A DNA stretch of 64,000 nucleotides from Campylobacter rectus (GTDB lineage Bacteria; Campylobacterota; Campylobacteria; Campylobacterales; Campylobacteraceae), in the NCBI RefSeq assembly GCF_004803795.1, contig NZ_CP012543.1, positions 1,922,001-1,986,000 on the forward strand. The letters run 5' to 3'. Positions within the stretch are counted from its first letter, which is position 1. Each line of letters begins with the position of its first letter. The notes beneath the pieces are model-generated. The model did not search any database, was not told where the DNA came from, and saw only the letters and a list, made by a program, of their open reading frames with translations. Both the position numbers and the translations under genes were made by a program. Positions 28,123 through 36,528 of the stretch are shown here, one piece after another.

Positions 28123-29259
28123 CTATCTGTATTGCTTCAAGATCGCTCGGCCTAGAGTTAGGATCTGCATCTCATCTGAACCGCCAGATAGTCTATCGAC
28201 TCTTAGGTCTCTCCAGAATCTTGAAACTCTATGTCCCGTTACGCCGATACCGCCAAGAACTTGGATCGCATCGTCTACTACCGCAAATGCGTTGTTAGCG
28301 CAGTAAAATTTACACATAGCACTCTCGCCGGTTACGTTTAGGCCCTGATCCATCTTCCAAGCGGTGCTATAAACCATATATTTCATAGCGTTTAGTCTCA
28401 TCGCCATATGAGCGAATTTCTCTTGGATGAGCTGAGTTCTGCCGATAGTTTCGCCGAACTGTACGCGCTGATTTGCGTATTTTGCCGCGTCTTCAAATGC
28501 GCAGTAAGCTATGCCGTAGTTTGTGCAAGCGACCAAAAATCTCTCTGCGTCAAATTCCTCTTTAACGCGGTTAAAGCCGTTGCCGTACTCGCCGAATACG
28601 TCTTTTTCCTCAAGCTCTACGTTATCAAACACGATCTCGCAGCAGCTATCCATTCTAAGGCCTAGTTTATCAAGCGGAGTTAGCTTGATGCCCGGCTTGC
28701 TCATATCTACGAACCACTCGGTAAAGATCGGTTTTTCACTTTGGCTGTCTCTTGCCATTACGACGATATACGGAGTGTGCGCGCTTGAAGTGATGAAGCA
28801 TTTTTGTCCGTTTAGATAAACCTTGCCGTCTTTTTTAGTGTAAGTAGTTTTTAGGCTACCGACGTCTGAACCGGCGCCAGGCTCTGTGATAGCGGAGTTC
28901 CACATCTGTTTGCCCGTACCGCGGAAAGCGAAAATTTTATCTATTTGCTCTTGCGAGCCGTATTTTAGGATAGTGCTAAATCCCGGAAGTTGATAAAGCA
29001 CGTATGTAGGCGCGCCGCATCTGCCAAGCTCTTCCCAGATAGCTGCTAGTGTTACCCAGCTAGCGTCCATGCCGCCGTGCTCCTCAGGAAGCAGCATAGT
29101 ATCTACGCCAAGCTCCGCTAGCTCTTTTACCCATTTGATTGGATATTCGTGCGCTTCGTCGCATTTAGCGAAATACGCCTCCCAGTTTTCTCTCTCCATA
29201 AGTTCTCTAACGCCTGCAACGAAAAGCTCTTGCTCGTCGGTTAGTTTGAAATCCATCAT
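28123..29259 (-). CDS. caiA: Crotonobetainyl-CoA reductase (acyl-CoA dehydrogenase family)
   Basis: 378 residues (E. coli CaiA is 380). Acyl-CoA dehydrogenase signatures include [14 protein letters not shown] and [11 protein letters not shown] in the FAD region, and the C-terminal [21 protein letters not shown]. It reduces crotonobetainyl-CoA to gamma-butyrobetainyl-CoA using electrons from FixAB, letting crotonobetaine serve as an anaerobic electron acceptor. Together with caiB, caiC, caiD, caiT and fixABCX the assignment is strong. It follows caiT after a hairpin and a repeated leader element. Confidence 0.92.
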   Translation of the reverse strand: MMDFKLTDEQELFVAGVRELMERENWEAYFAKCDEAHEYPIKWVKELAELGVDTMLLPEEHGGMDASWVTLAAIWEELGRCGAPTYVLYQLPGFSTILKYGSQEQIDKIFAFRGTGKQMWNSAITEPGAGSDVGSLKTTYTKKDGKVYLNGQKCFITSSAHTPYIVVMARDSQSEKPIFTEWFVDMSKPGIKLTPLDKLGLRMDSCCEIVFDNVELEEKDVFGEYGNGFNRVKEEFDAERFLVACTNYGIAYCAFEDAAKYANQRVQFGETIGRTQLIQEKFAHMAMRLNAMKYMVYSTAWKMDQGLNVTGESAMCKFYCANNAFAVVDDAIQVLGGIGVTGHRVSRFWRDLRVDRLSGGSDEMQILTLGRAILKQYR

Positions 29260-29279
29260 ATCTATATCCTTTCTATTTT

Positions 29280-29316
29280 ACGCGTCGTCTCGCTTTGATT
29301 CGCGATACTTCCGCTT
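29280..29316. repeat. Dispersed repeat, compact copy, upstream of caiA
   Basis: The 20-base word at 29280-29299 and the 15-base word at 29302-29316 match the two halves found at 24937-24956 and 25042-25056. On the coding strand this forms part of the caiA leader. Confidence 0.6.
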
Positions 29317-29354
29317 GTTTTTAAATTTTAAAACTATAACCCTGCCTAAATTTT

Positions 29355-29380
29355 AATTTGACCCCGTTTGGGGTCAAATT
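29355..29380 (-). terminator. Hairpin directly after caiT
   Basis: AATTTGACCCC (29355-29365) pairs perfectly with GGGGTCAAATT (29370-29380) around a 4-nt loop. It abuts the caiT stop codon and is followed on the minus strand by TTAAAATTT. It may partly terminate or protect the upstream transcript inside the operon. Confidence 0.65.
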
Positions 29381-30895
29381 TTAATACCAATTATTCTTTT
29401 TCGCGTCTTTAAAGAACGAAACAAGGATTATGATATTTACAAAGAATAACAAGCTGCCGCCCGCTATAATAGCCGTTTGGATAGGTTTTAGTCCGCCTAG
29501 CGCAAGCAATGTAACGCCGATAACGCCGACTAGGATCGACCAACCGATTCTAACCCATAGAGGCGGCTCGTCGTAACCGCTGGCCTCTTTGCAAGTACTC
29601 ATCGCAAGCGTATAAGAGCAAGCATTGATAAGCGTAACCGTAGCGATGAAGCATAGGATGAAAAATCCCCAAATAGTTATAGTTGAAAGCGGCAACGCAG
29701 CCCAAGTCTCGATGATACCGCGAGCAAGGCCGTGCGTAGCGATGATACTTGGTAGATCGATAGCTTTTGTGATCATAAGGTGCATTGTGTTACTACCGAG
29801 AATCGTCCAAAGTATCCACGTAGTGGCAGTTAGACCCGCAACCATACCTACGCAAAGCTCGCGCACGGTTCTACCTCGTGAGATACGCGCCAAGAAGATG
29901 CACATCTGGATACCGTAAACAACCCACCAAGCCCAGTAAAACACCGTCCAGCTCTGAGGGAAACCGCCTTGACCGATCGCATCGGTGTTAAATAGCATGC
30001 GGCCTAGGTTGTTAAACATCTGTCCTACGCTATCCGTGAAGTAGTTTATCGTAAATGTCGAAGCTCCGATGATAACAACCCAAGCTAGCATAATAATCAT
30101 TAGATAGCTTCTTATGTCGCTGGCGATCTTGATACCTTTGTTTAAGCCGAATGCCACGCAAATAGCGTTAAATACAACCCAGCAAGATATGATCATAGTA
30201 TCAAGCGCCAGGGTTCTTTTGATACCGAAAAGCCACTCGAAGCACTCCGTAACAAGCGGAGTAGCAAGGCCTAGGCTCGTTCCCATAGCAAGGATTAGCG
30301 CTACGATATAGAAGTTATCGATAACCACTCCGAGCCAGCCGCGAGCCAGTTTCTCGCCGACCGCCGCCTCTATCGTGCCGCTTGGTCTAACGACGTTCAT
30401 TTTTTTAACGAATAAAAAGTATCCAAATGCTACCGAAAGCAAGCTATAAGTCGCCCAAGGTAACGGTCCCCAGTGAAATAAGCTATAAGCAAGACCCAGA
30501 TCCTGCGCTTGTCTGCTCATAGGCTCAAGACCAAACGGCGGAGTCGTTACGTAGTAGTAAATTTCAGCCGTACCCCAGTACAATACGGCCGCGGAGGTGC
30601 ACGAAGCAAACATCATAAATATCCAGCTAATCGTGCTAAATTCCGGTTTATCGTCCTCGTCGCCGAGCTTTTTGTTTTTCATAGGACCGAACACCAGCCA
30701 AAACCACCCGATCACCATAATCACCATATACCACTCAAAAGCCCAGCCCCACGAGCCCGTTACATAAGCAAACGTTGCGTTTATGGCTTTGTTGGCAGCG
30801 TCCAGATCCTGCACGACTAGCCAGCTAAGGATGCCTACGATAATTAACGAAGGAAAGAATACCTTTGGTTCTATCCCGACTTTTTTTTGAGCCAT
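29381..30895 (-). CDS. caiT: Carnitine/gamma-butyrobetaine antiporter (BCCT family)
   Basis: 504 residues, same length as E. coli CaiT. About twelve transmembrane helices and BCCT hallmarks such as [20 protein letters not shown] and [20 protein letters not shown]. CaiT exchanges external carnitine or crotonobetaine for internal gamma-butyrobetaine without an ion gradient. Substrate is inferred from the surrounding cai genes, since BCCT sequences alone do not separate carnitine from other betaines with certainty. Confidence 0.88.
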   Translation of the reverse strand: MAQKKVGIEPKVFFPSLIIVGILSWLVVQDLDAANKAINATFAYVTGSWGWAFEWYMVIMVIGWFWLVFGPMKNKKLGDEDDKPEFSTISWIFMMFASCTSAAVLYWGTAEIYYYVTTPPFGLEPMSRQAQDLGLAYSLFHWGPLPWATYSLLSVAFGYFLFVKKMNVVRPSGTIEAAVGEKLARGWLGVVIDNFYIVALILAMGTSLGLATPLVTECFEWLFGIKRTLALDTMIISCWVVFNAICVAFGLNKGIKIASDIRSYLMIIMLAWVVIIGASTFTINYFTDSVGQMFNNLGRMLFNTDAIGQGGFPQSWTVFYWAWWVVYGIQMCIFLARISRGRTVRELCVGMVAGLTATTWILWTILGSNTMHLMITKAIDLPSIIATHGLARGIIETWAALPLSTITIWGFFILCFIATVTLINACSYTLAMSTCKEASGYDEPPLWVRIGWSILVGVIGVTLLALGGLKPIQTAIIAGGSLLFFVNIIILVSFFKDAKKNNWY

Positions 30896-30905
30896 TTTAA
30901 CTCCT

Positions 30906-31874
30906 TTATGAAATTTTGAATTTACTACTGATAAATTTAGCCCCGTCTTCTAGGGCGCCGCCTGCTGCTTCCATCATCTTGCTATAGTGCAAAAACGCGT
31001 GCATAACGCCTTTATACTCTTTAAATTTACTATCGCTGCGCTCCTTTAAAATTTCATACAATGCAACGCTGTCGTCTTTGAGCGGATCAAATTCGCAAGC
31101 GCCTATAAAGCAAGGCGGCACGCCCCGAGTAAGATCGGCATTTAAAATATTTACGTACGGTTTCTCCTCATCCTCGCTGCTTTGCAGATACTCTCTAAAA
31201 TAATATTCCATATCTTCAGGCCTTAGCCAATCTATCTCGTTGCCGTAAAGCGAGCGAGAGGCCGAGTCTTTTAAGCCGTAAAGCCCGTAAAATAGCGCCA
31301 TAGCCTTTACGCCGCTACTATCTTTGCCACTGTCTCGTCTATATAGATAGGTGCCCATACACATATTAGCGCCCGCGCTATCGCCGGCGTATGCGATAAA
31401 TTCGGGCGAAATTTTATATTCTTTAGAATTTGCCAAAAAATGATCGATCGCCGCGTCGCACTCCCTGATTTGAAACGGATATTTTTTATCCGGCGCCAAG
31501 GTGTAGTCTATGCCGATCACCGCGCATCCGCTAAGATCAGCCAAAATTCTCATAATCCTATCGTGCGTATCGATACTGCCTACGACCCAACCGCCGCCGT
31601 GGATGAAAAATATCGTTTTATATTCGCTCTGTAAATTTGGATAATAGATCCTAGTCCTGATGCGGCTTCCTTCAAATTCCACCCAGACGTCCTTGCTATT
31701 ATGCATCACGGGGCCGCCCTCGTTCCAAAATTTTCGCTCGTTTTCGTAGTTTTGCCTCATCTGTTCGTTTGTCTCGGCAGGCTCGGCAGGAGCGCTAGCT
31801 AGCTGGACATCTACGACCTTTTTCATCTCGGCCGAGAGCTTAGCTACCACGTCTATTTTGTTTTTTGCGTTCAT
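30906..31874 (-). CDS. HSL-family alpha/beta hydrolase (esterase)
   Basis: 322 residues. The oxyanion motif HGGGWVVGS, the nucleophile motif GDSAGANM, an acid in CEFDPLKDD and a histidine in GVMHAFLHY place it in the hormone-sensitive-lipase family of esterases. There is no signal peptide, so it is cytoplasmic. It overlaps the symporter gene by 4 bp and precedes caiT by 10 bp. No esterase belongs to the known cai operons. A role in hydrolysing acylcarnitines or other betaine/choline esters imported by the symporter is a reasonable inference but unproven. Confidence 0.8.
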   Translation of the reverse strand: MNAKNKIDVVAKLSAEMKKVVDVQLASAPAEPAETNEQMRQNYENERKFWNEGGPVMHNSKDVWVEFEGSRIRTRIYYPNLQSEYKTIFFIHGGGWVVGSIDTHDRIMRILADLSGCAVIGIDYTLAPDKKYPFQIRECDAAIDHFLANSKEYKISPEFIAYAGDSAGANMCMGTYLYRRDSGKDSSGVKAMALFYGLYGLKDSASRSLYGNEIDWLRPEDMEYYFREYLQSSEDEEKPYVNILNADLTRGVPPCFIGACEFDPLKDDSVALYEILKERSDSKFKEYKGVMHAFLHYSKMMEAAGGALEDGAKFISSKFKIS

Positions 31875-33472
31875 AACATTCCCTTTATTTCATTGTAAGG
31901 CACCGCCCAATACGTGATCAGCAGCCACGTAAGGATGGCGCCCGAAGCTATCAAAACATAAGCGTAAATTTTATCTATCTTGTAATCTTTTAAATTTTGC
32001 TCGCTTTGCGGCAGGATATGTAAATTTGTATGAAATTCCGTCTCCGCAGCGGTTCTTTTCTGCCCCTTTGAGCCTAGTATCGCCAAAGCGATGCTGATAA
32101 AAACCCCTATAAAAAACGGATCGAAGAAATTTTTAAGCGGCGCTCCCGCAAACTCCACCAAGGCCTTGCTGCCAAGATACCCGAAAAATCCGCCTATCAT
32201 CGATAGATACGCGCCACGCTCGGTAAGCCATTTGCTCCAAACGCTGGCAAAGGCTAAAAATCCCCAGGAAGCCGCGATTATCGTGCTAGCAAACCACGCG
32301 ATCACGCGGATACTCGCCAGATCGAAATACGCCACCGCAAGAGCCGCGACGCTAACGACGAATACGACGATCCTGGTAAAATTTACCTGTTGCTTTTCGC
32401 TTTTAAAATTTATCGCGAAAATATCGTTTGCGAGACTAAAGCTAACGACCGACAAAAAGGTCGTAGCCGAGCTAAGGCCGGCCGATAAAATTCCCGTCAG
32501 CAAAAATACTCCTAAAATTTGAGGCACCGCTTCGTGCGCCGCCCAGATGATGACTTGCTCAGGTTTTGCCATGTTTGGATTTAGCTCTATAACGCTAATT
32601 GCGATGATGTAAAGAAACAGAAGGAAAAATATAGTTAAAAGCGCCGAAATCACGCCTGAGCGAAATATCACGTGTTCGTTTTTAGCCATCAAATTTCGCC
32701 CCGCTTGCCAAGGGCTCACGGCGACCGTTATCATCCAAACGATGCCGAGGGTCAAACCGTAGCTAACTATGTCAAACACGCTTCCGCCGCCGGTGTTGCC
32801 GTGATAAGATAATAGATCTTTTGGCGTATTGGGATTTACGGCGAGCTTTTGGATCAAATTTGACGCTCCGCCGATCTCTGCGAAAACAAAATATCCCACG
32901 AAAACGGTCGAGAGCAAAAAGCATAAGCACATCGCCGTATCTATGATGATGACGCCTCTTGAGCCCGAATATATCGTAAAAAGCAGTATGCATAGCCACG
33001 ATATGAAAAGGCAGGCGGCTCTGTCAAATCCGCTAAGCGCCTCCATCAAAATGGACGTTCCCGAGATCACGCTAAGCAGATACGCCCCCAAAGAGACGAC
33101 CGTGATAACGCCGGCAAATTTTTGAATCCGTCTGCTGTTAAATCTATAAAAGAAGTAGCTCGGCATCGTATTTACTTTCGCGCGTCTGATAAACCTTCCA
33201 AAATATAGCGGTCCGATGATATAGCCGCATGCGCAAAGGGTGTTGATAAGAAAGATCGTAGTGATGTTGCCGCCGTAAGCGTAAGCCGTATCGCCCATAA
33301 AGCCGTTGGTGCTCAGCATCGAGGCAAACATCGTACCGGCTATAAAAAACGTAGTCGCATTTCTGCCGCTTACGTAATAATCCTCTAAATTTTTAACTTT
33401 TTTACCGGCGTAAAAACCTATGAGTAAATAAACGCAGATACCTATAAAAACACCCGCCGCATAAACGTTCAT
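31871..33472 (-). CDS. Sodium:solute symporter (SSS family)
   Basis: 533 residues with about 13 membrane helices. N-terminal GVFIGICVYLLIGFYAGKKVKNLEDYYVSGR and the downstream GTMFASMLSTNGFMGD are typical SSS (proline/pantothenate-type) patterns. It probably carries a second betaine or ester substrate with Na+. The start overlaps the stop of a 36-residue membrane protein (ATGA), and the end overlaps the esterase by 4 bp, giving a three-gene cassette inside the cai operon. Confidence 0.83.
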   Translation of the reverse strand: MNVYAAGVFIGICVYLLIGFYAGKKVKNLEDYYVSGRNATTFFIAGTMFASMLSTNGFMGDTAYAYGGNITTIFLINTLCACGYIIGPLYFGRFIRRAKVNTMPSYFFYRFNSRRIQKFAGVITVVSLGAYLLSVISGTSILMEALSGFDRAACLFISWLCILLFTIYSGSRGVIIIDTAMCLCFLLSTVFVGYFVFAEIGGASNLIQKLAVNPNTPKDLLSYHGNTGGGSVFDIVSYGLTLGIVWMITVAVSPWQAGRNLMAKNEHVIFRSGVISALLTIFFLLFLYIIAISVIELNPNMAKPEQVIIWAAHEAVPQILGVFLLTGILSAGLSSATTFLSVVSFSLANDIFAINFKSEKQQVNFTRIVVFVVSVAALAVAYFDLASIRVIAWFASTIIAASWGFLAFASVWSKWLTERGAYLSMIGGFFGYLGSKALVEFAGAPLKNFFDPFFIGVFISIALAILGSKGQKRTAAETEFHTNLHILPQSEQNLKDYKIDKIYAYVLIASGAILTWLLITYWAVPYNEIKGML

Positions 33473-33579
33473 TTCGGCTCTTTTATCTTTTTTTGCTCGG
33501 CGCTTAAATTTGCGCTTAAGATTATGCCCGTTACGACAAGACAGACGCCCGTAAATACCGAAAAGATAATCTCCCCCAT
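33469..33579 (-). CDS. 36-residue symporter small accessory protein
   Basis: A short frame from ATG at 33579 encodes one hydrophobic helix (about residues 3-21) followed by a lysine-rich tail ending KIKEPK. An AAGGGG ribosome binding site precedes it and its TGA overlaps the ATG of the SSS symporter, strong signs of a real co-translated gene. Small single-helix proteins are known partners of several Na+ symporters. The exact family cannot be confirmed by eye. Confidence 0.7.
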   Translation of the reverse strand: MGEIIFSVFTGVCLVVTGIILSANLSAEQKKIKEPK

Positions 33580-33645
33580 AAAAGCCCCTTCTTGATTTAT
33601 GTTTTTGAAAATTTAAAACCGCGTTTAAATTTACAAAAGCATAAG

Positions 33646-33669
33646 GCGCCTCTAAATTTTAAGAGGCGC
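33646..33669 (-). terminator. Hairpin after caiD
   Basis: GCGCCTCT (33646-33653) pairs perfectly with AGAGGCGC (33662-33669), 16 bp beyond the caiD stop. The trailing sequence on the minus strand is only mildly T-rich, so it is either a partial terminator or a stabilising hairpin between fixAB-caiD and the transporter genes. Confidence 0.65.
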
Positions 33670-33684
33670 GCTCTACTTATTTGA

Positions 33685-34473
33685 TTATTTGCCCGACCAG
33701 TTAGGTTTTCTCTTCTCCATAAAGGCAAGAGGTCCCTCTACGCCGTCGGCAGTCTTTTCGATGAAGCGATAAGCCGTGTCAGAGTATCTCATCGCATCGT
33801 CAAGCGACATAGACGGAGCTACGTGCATAATCTCTTTCGTGATCTTTAGAGATAGCGGCGCGTTTGCTGCGATAGTCTCGGCAAGCTCGATAGCTTTGTT
33901 CATTAGCTCCTCTGGCTCTACGACGTAGTTTATGATGCCGATCTCTTTTGCTTCGTCGGCGTAGATTAGTTTGCCGGTCAAGCATAGCTCCATAGCGATC
34001 TTTCTAGGAAGCTCTCTTGCCATGCGTACTAGACCGCCAGTTGATGCGATAAGGCCTACTTTTACTTCAGGCAGACCAAATCTAGCGCCCTTAACGGCAA
34101 CGATAAGATCGCAAGATACGGCTATCTCCATACCGCCGCCTACGGCCGTACCGTTTACGGCGCAGATGATAGGTTTAGCGCTTAGTCTGTTCGTAAGACC
34201 GCCGAAGCCGTGCTCGGTAACGGTTTGGCACTCGCCGGTGCTGCTTAGCTCGCTTAGATCCTCGCCGGCGCAAAAGCTCTTCTCGCCAGCTCCGGTTACG
34301 ATGATAACGCGAACGGCTTTATCTTTCTCGGCTAAATTTAAAATCTCTTCCATTTTTGCCGAAGTAGCGCCGTTTAGCGCGTTTCTTTTCTCCGGTCTAT
34401 TGATCGTTAGGATTAAAATTCCATCTTCTCTTAACTCGCTGATAACTTCGTTTGAACCGTGATAATTCGCCAT
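33685..34473 (-). CDS. caiD: Crotonobetainyl-CoA hydratase (enoyl-CoA hydratase family)
   Basis: 262 residues, normal crotonase length (CaiD 261). The oxyanion-hole segment EKSFCAGEDLSEL and the catalytic segment GGGMEIAVSCDLIVAVKGARFGLPEVKVGL are present. It interconverts crotonobetainyl-CoA and L-carnitinyl-CoA. It follows fixB by 10 bp and is separated from the transporter cassette by a hairpin. Confidence 0.88.
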   Translation of the reverse strand: MANYHGSNEVISELREDGILILTINRPEKRNALNGATSAKMEEILNLAEKDKAVRVIIVTGAGEKSFCAGEDLSELSSTGECQTVTEHGFGGLTNRLSAKPIICAVNGTAVGGGMEIAVSCDLIVAVKGARFGLPEVKVGLIASTGGLVRMARELPRKIAMELCLTGKLIYADEAKEIGIINYVVEPEELMNKAIELAETIAANAPLSLKITKEIMHVAPSMSLDDAMRYSDTAYRFIEKTADGVEGPLAFMEKRKPNWSGK

Positions 34474-34483
34474 TTTATTCTCC

Positions 34484-35404
34484 TTATTTTAAAGTATTTA
34501 CAAGCGCCGGAATGACCTTGTAAAGATCGCCTACGATACCGTAGTCTGCATAATCAAAGATAGGTGCGTTTTTGTCTTTATTGATGACGATGATCTTGCC
34601 CGCGTCTTTTACGCCGACCATGTGCTGGATCTGTCCTGAAATACCGATAGAGATGTAAATTTCAGGCTTTGGCATAACGCTTGAGATACCGATATATCTC
34701 TCGTGTTCCATCCATTTTTCGCTTTCCGCGATCGGGCGTGAGCAGCCAAGCTCTGCGCCAAGAGCCTCGCAAAGCGCGCGAGCCATCGCAAGATCTTCCT
34801 CTTTTGCGATACCGCGGCCGACGGCGACGATTCTTTTTGCTTTATTAAGATCGACCGAACTTGATTGTTTCGGAAGCTTGTTAAGGCATTTGATAGCGCT
34901 TTTTGGCTCTACGAACTCAAGGGCTTTTGGCTCTTTATCGCTTGCCGAATTTGCCTGTGCAGGCGCGAACGCTCCGCTGTTTGCGACTATTATCGCGATG
35001 CTTGAGGCGATTTTCTCGCTACCTACGGCTAGACCGCCGTACATCATCCTTTTGCAAACTACGCCGCCCTCTACGCTCACTTCGTTTACCTCGGTGCAGA
35101 CGCCCGCATTTAGTTTAGCGCCTAGCATCGCCGCTACGGCTTTACATCTTCTGGAGTTAGGCATTAAAACTATGCCGTTTTGACCGCTTAAAGCTTTAGC
35201 AAAGCTAGGGATTAAATTTTCTGCCAGCTCGCCCTCTTTAGCAACCAAAGCTTCGTCAGCTCCAAGCGCAAAAGCTTTTTTTGCGTCTTCTGCGTTCATT
35301 ACGAAACAAATTACCTTTTCGCCAAGCTCTTTCGCGCCGCCCATTACTTCTTCTAGGCGATTTGCCGCATCGCTAAAAACCCATACGTTAGAAACTTTAC
35401 TCAT
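34484..35404 (-). CDS. fixB: FixB, electron transfer flavoprotein alpha subunit
   Basis: 306 residues. The C-terminal FAD-binding region is visible (VAVGRGIAKEEDLAMARALCEALGAELGCSRPIAES, with SGQIQHMVG and INKDKNAPIFDYADYGIVGDLY further on). With FixA it forms the ETF that feeds CaiA. Slightly smaller than E. coli FixB (313). It lies 10 bp after fixA. Confidence 0.92.
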   Translation of the reverse strand: MSKVSNVWVFSDAANRLEEVMGGAKELGEKVICFVMNAEDAKKAFALGADEALVAKEGELAENLIPSFAKALSGQNGIVLMPNSRRCKAVAAMLGAKLNAGVCTEVNEVSVEGGVVCKRMMYGGLAVGSEKIASSIAIIVANSGAFAPAQANSASDKEPKALEFVEPKSAIKCLNKLPKQSSSVDLNKAKRIVAVGRGIAKEEDLAMARALCEALGAELGCSRPIAESEKWMEHERYIGISSVMPKPEIYISIGISGQIQHMVGVKDAGKIIVINKDKNAPIFDYADYGIVGDLYKVIPALVNTLK

Positions 35405-35414
35405 CGCCTTCTCC

Positions 35415-36173
35415 TTAATTCAACGCTTTTTTGAAATTTGCCGCAAATTCGGCGATCTTATCGTCGCCATCGCCCTCTACGATCACTTTTAGCCTATCTT
35501 TTTTCTTAGGCGCTTTTACCTCTTTTAGCTCTACGACGCTGCTTAAATCAAAATTTGAATCCATAACGTTTACCGGTTTTTTAGCCGCAGCAAGGATAGC
35601 TTTCATGCCAGGAATCGCAGGAGTGTTGATATCGGTAGATACGCAGATAAGCGCAGGAAGCGCGATCTCAAGCTCTTCGATCTCGTTTTCAAGCTCTCTT
35701 TGAACTACGATTTTCGTTGCATCAACCGATACGATTTTATTTACGCAGTTGATCGCAGGGATATCAAGAAGCGCGCCAACTCTAAGACCCGTTTGACCTG
35801 CAAAAAGATCGCCTGAGCCGTCGCCGCAGATGATAAGATCAAAGCCTAAATTTGAAGCTGTTTGTTTAAACATCTCGGCAGTATCGCAAGGCAGCAAGTT
35901 TTCAAATTTATCGTTTGATATAACGACAAGCTCGTCTGCGCCTCTTGAAAGGATATCCTTTCTAACCTTCGTATTTTCAAGGCTTTTGCTGCCTATGCTG
36001 AGCGCTTTTATGTTCGCGTCGGCATTTTGTTCTTTGATATCTACTGCCGCTTGCAAGGCGTTTAGATCAAACTGACTGATCTTCGGGTTCGCCTTACTAA
36101 GCTCAAGAGTTTCACCGTTTACGGCGATATCTTGTTCTTCCGGAACAACTTTGCATCCTACTAAGATCTTCAT
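35415..36173 (-). CDS. fixA: FixA, electron transfer flavoprotein beta subunit
   Basis: 252 residues (E. coli FixA 256). The nucleotide-binding pattern LIICGDGSGDLFAGQTGLRVGALLDIPAINCV identifies an ETF beta subunit of the Fix type. It is the first gene of the long minus-strand fix/cai operon, with an AAGGAG ribosome binding site and a perfect consensus promoter upstream. Confidence 0.92.
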   Translation of the reverse strand: MKILVGCKVVPEEQDIAVNGETLELSKANPKISQFDLNALQAAVDIKEQNADANIKALSIGSKSLENTKVRKDILSRGADELVVISNDKFENLLPCDTAEMFKQTASNLGFDLIICGDGSGDLFAGQTGLRVGALLDIPAINCVNKIVSVDATKIVVQRELENEIEELEIALPALICVSTDINTPAIPGMKAILAAAKKPVNVMDSNFDLSSVVELKEVKAPKKKDRLKVIVEGDGDDKIAEFAANFKKALN

Positions 36174-36227
36174 CTTTACTCCTTACGGTCATTAAATTTT
36201 GACTAAGTCATAATCAAGTTATTTTTC

Positions 36228-36239
36228 TAATCGTGATTA
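36228..36239. promoter_or_regulatory. Palindromic operator over the fixA start region
   Basis: TAATCGTGATTA is a perfect inverted repeat (TAATC-GT-GATTA). It overlaps the -10 box and predicted transcription start of the fixA promoter, an ideal place for a repressor. The only regulator encoded near the operon is the TetR protein at 21280-21999; the pairing is inference. Confidence 0.5.
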
Positions 36240-36264
36240 TATAATAACTATGATTAATTGTCAA
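36236..36264 (-). promoter_or_regulatory. Perfect sigma70 promoter for the fix/cai operon
   Basis: On the minus strand TTGACA (36264..36259) and TATAAT (36241..36236) are separated by exactly 17 bp, matching the full consensus. The predicted start is near 36229, giving a leader of about 55 nt before fixA. Upstream is a 260-bp stretch of very AT-rich DNA that could act as an UP element. Confidence 0.75.
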
Positions 36265-36528
36265 GGATTTTATAAAAATCAAATAGTAAATTATAAAATT
36301 AATATTTTTTTTAGAATTATAATATATGTTTTAATATAAAAAAGATGCATAAATAAGGCTTAACTACGATTTTATAGTATTTTTATATAAACAAAATAGC
36401 AATAAAAAAAGATAATTTTAAGAAAGTATGTTTAAGTATTTAATATATAAATTTGACGATATAGTCTTGTTAAAAGCGATGGAATATAAAAATTTTAGTA
36501 TATATTGTAGTTTTTAGGAATATTAAAT
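36265..36528. other. AT-rich intergenic region upstream of fixA
   Basis: 264 bp, composed mostly of A and T runs, between the fixA promoter and the end of alr. No ORF, hairpin terminator or palindrome of note was seen. Curved AT-rich DNA like this may bind nucleoid proteins or RNA polymerase alpha subunits. Confidence 0.45.

Noticed and set aside
36200-36219. FNR-like site TTGAC...ATCAA in the fixA leader
   Set aside because: Half-sites are spaced 9 bp rather than 4 bp and lie downstream of the predicted transcription start.
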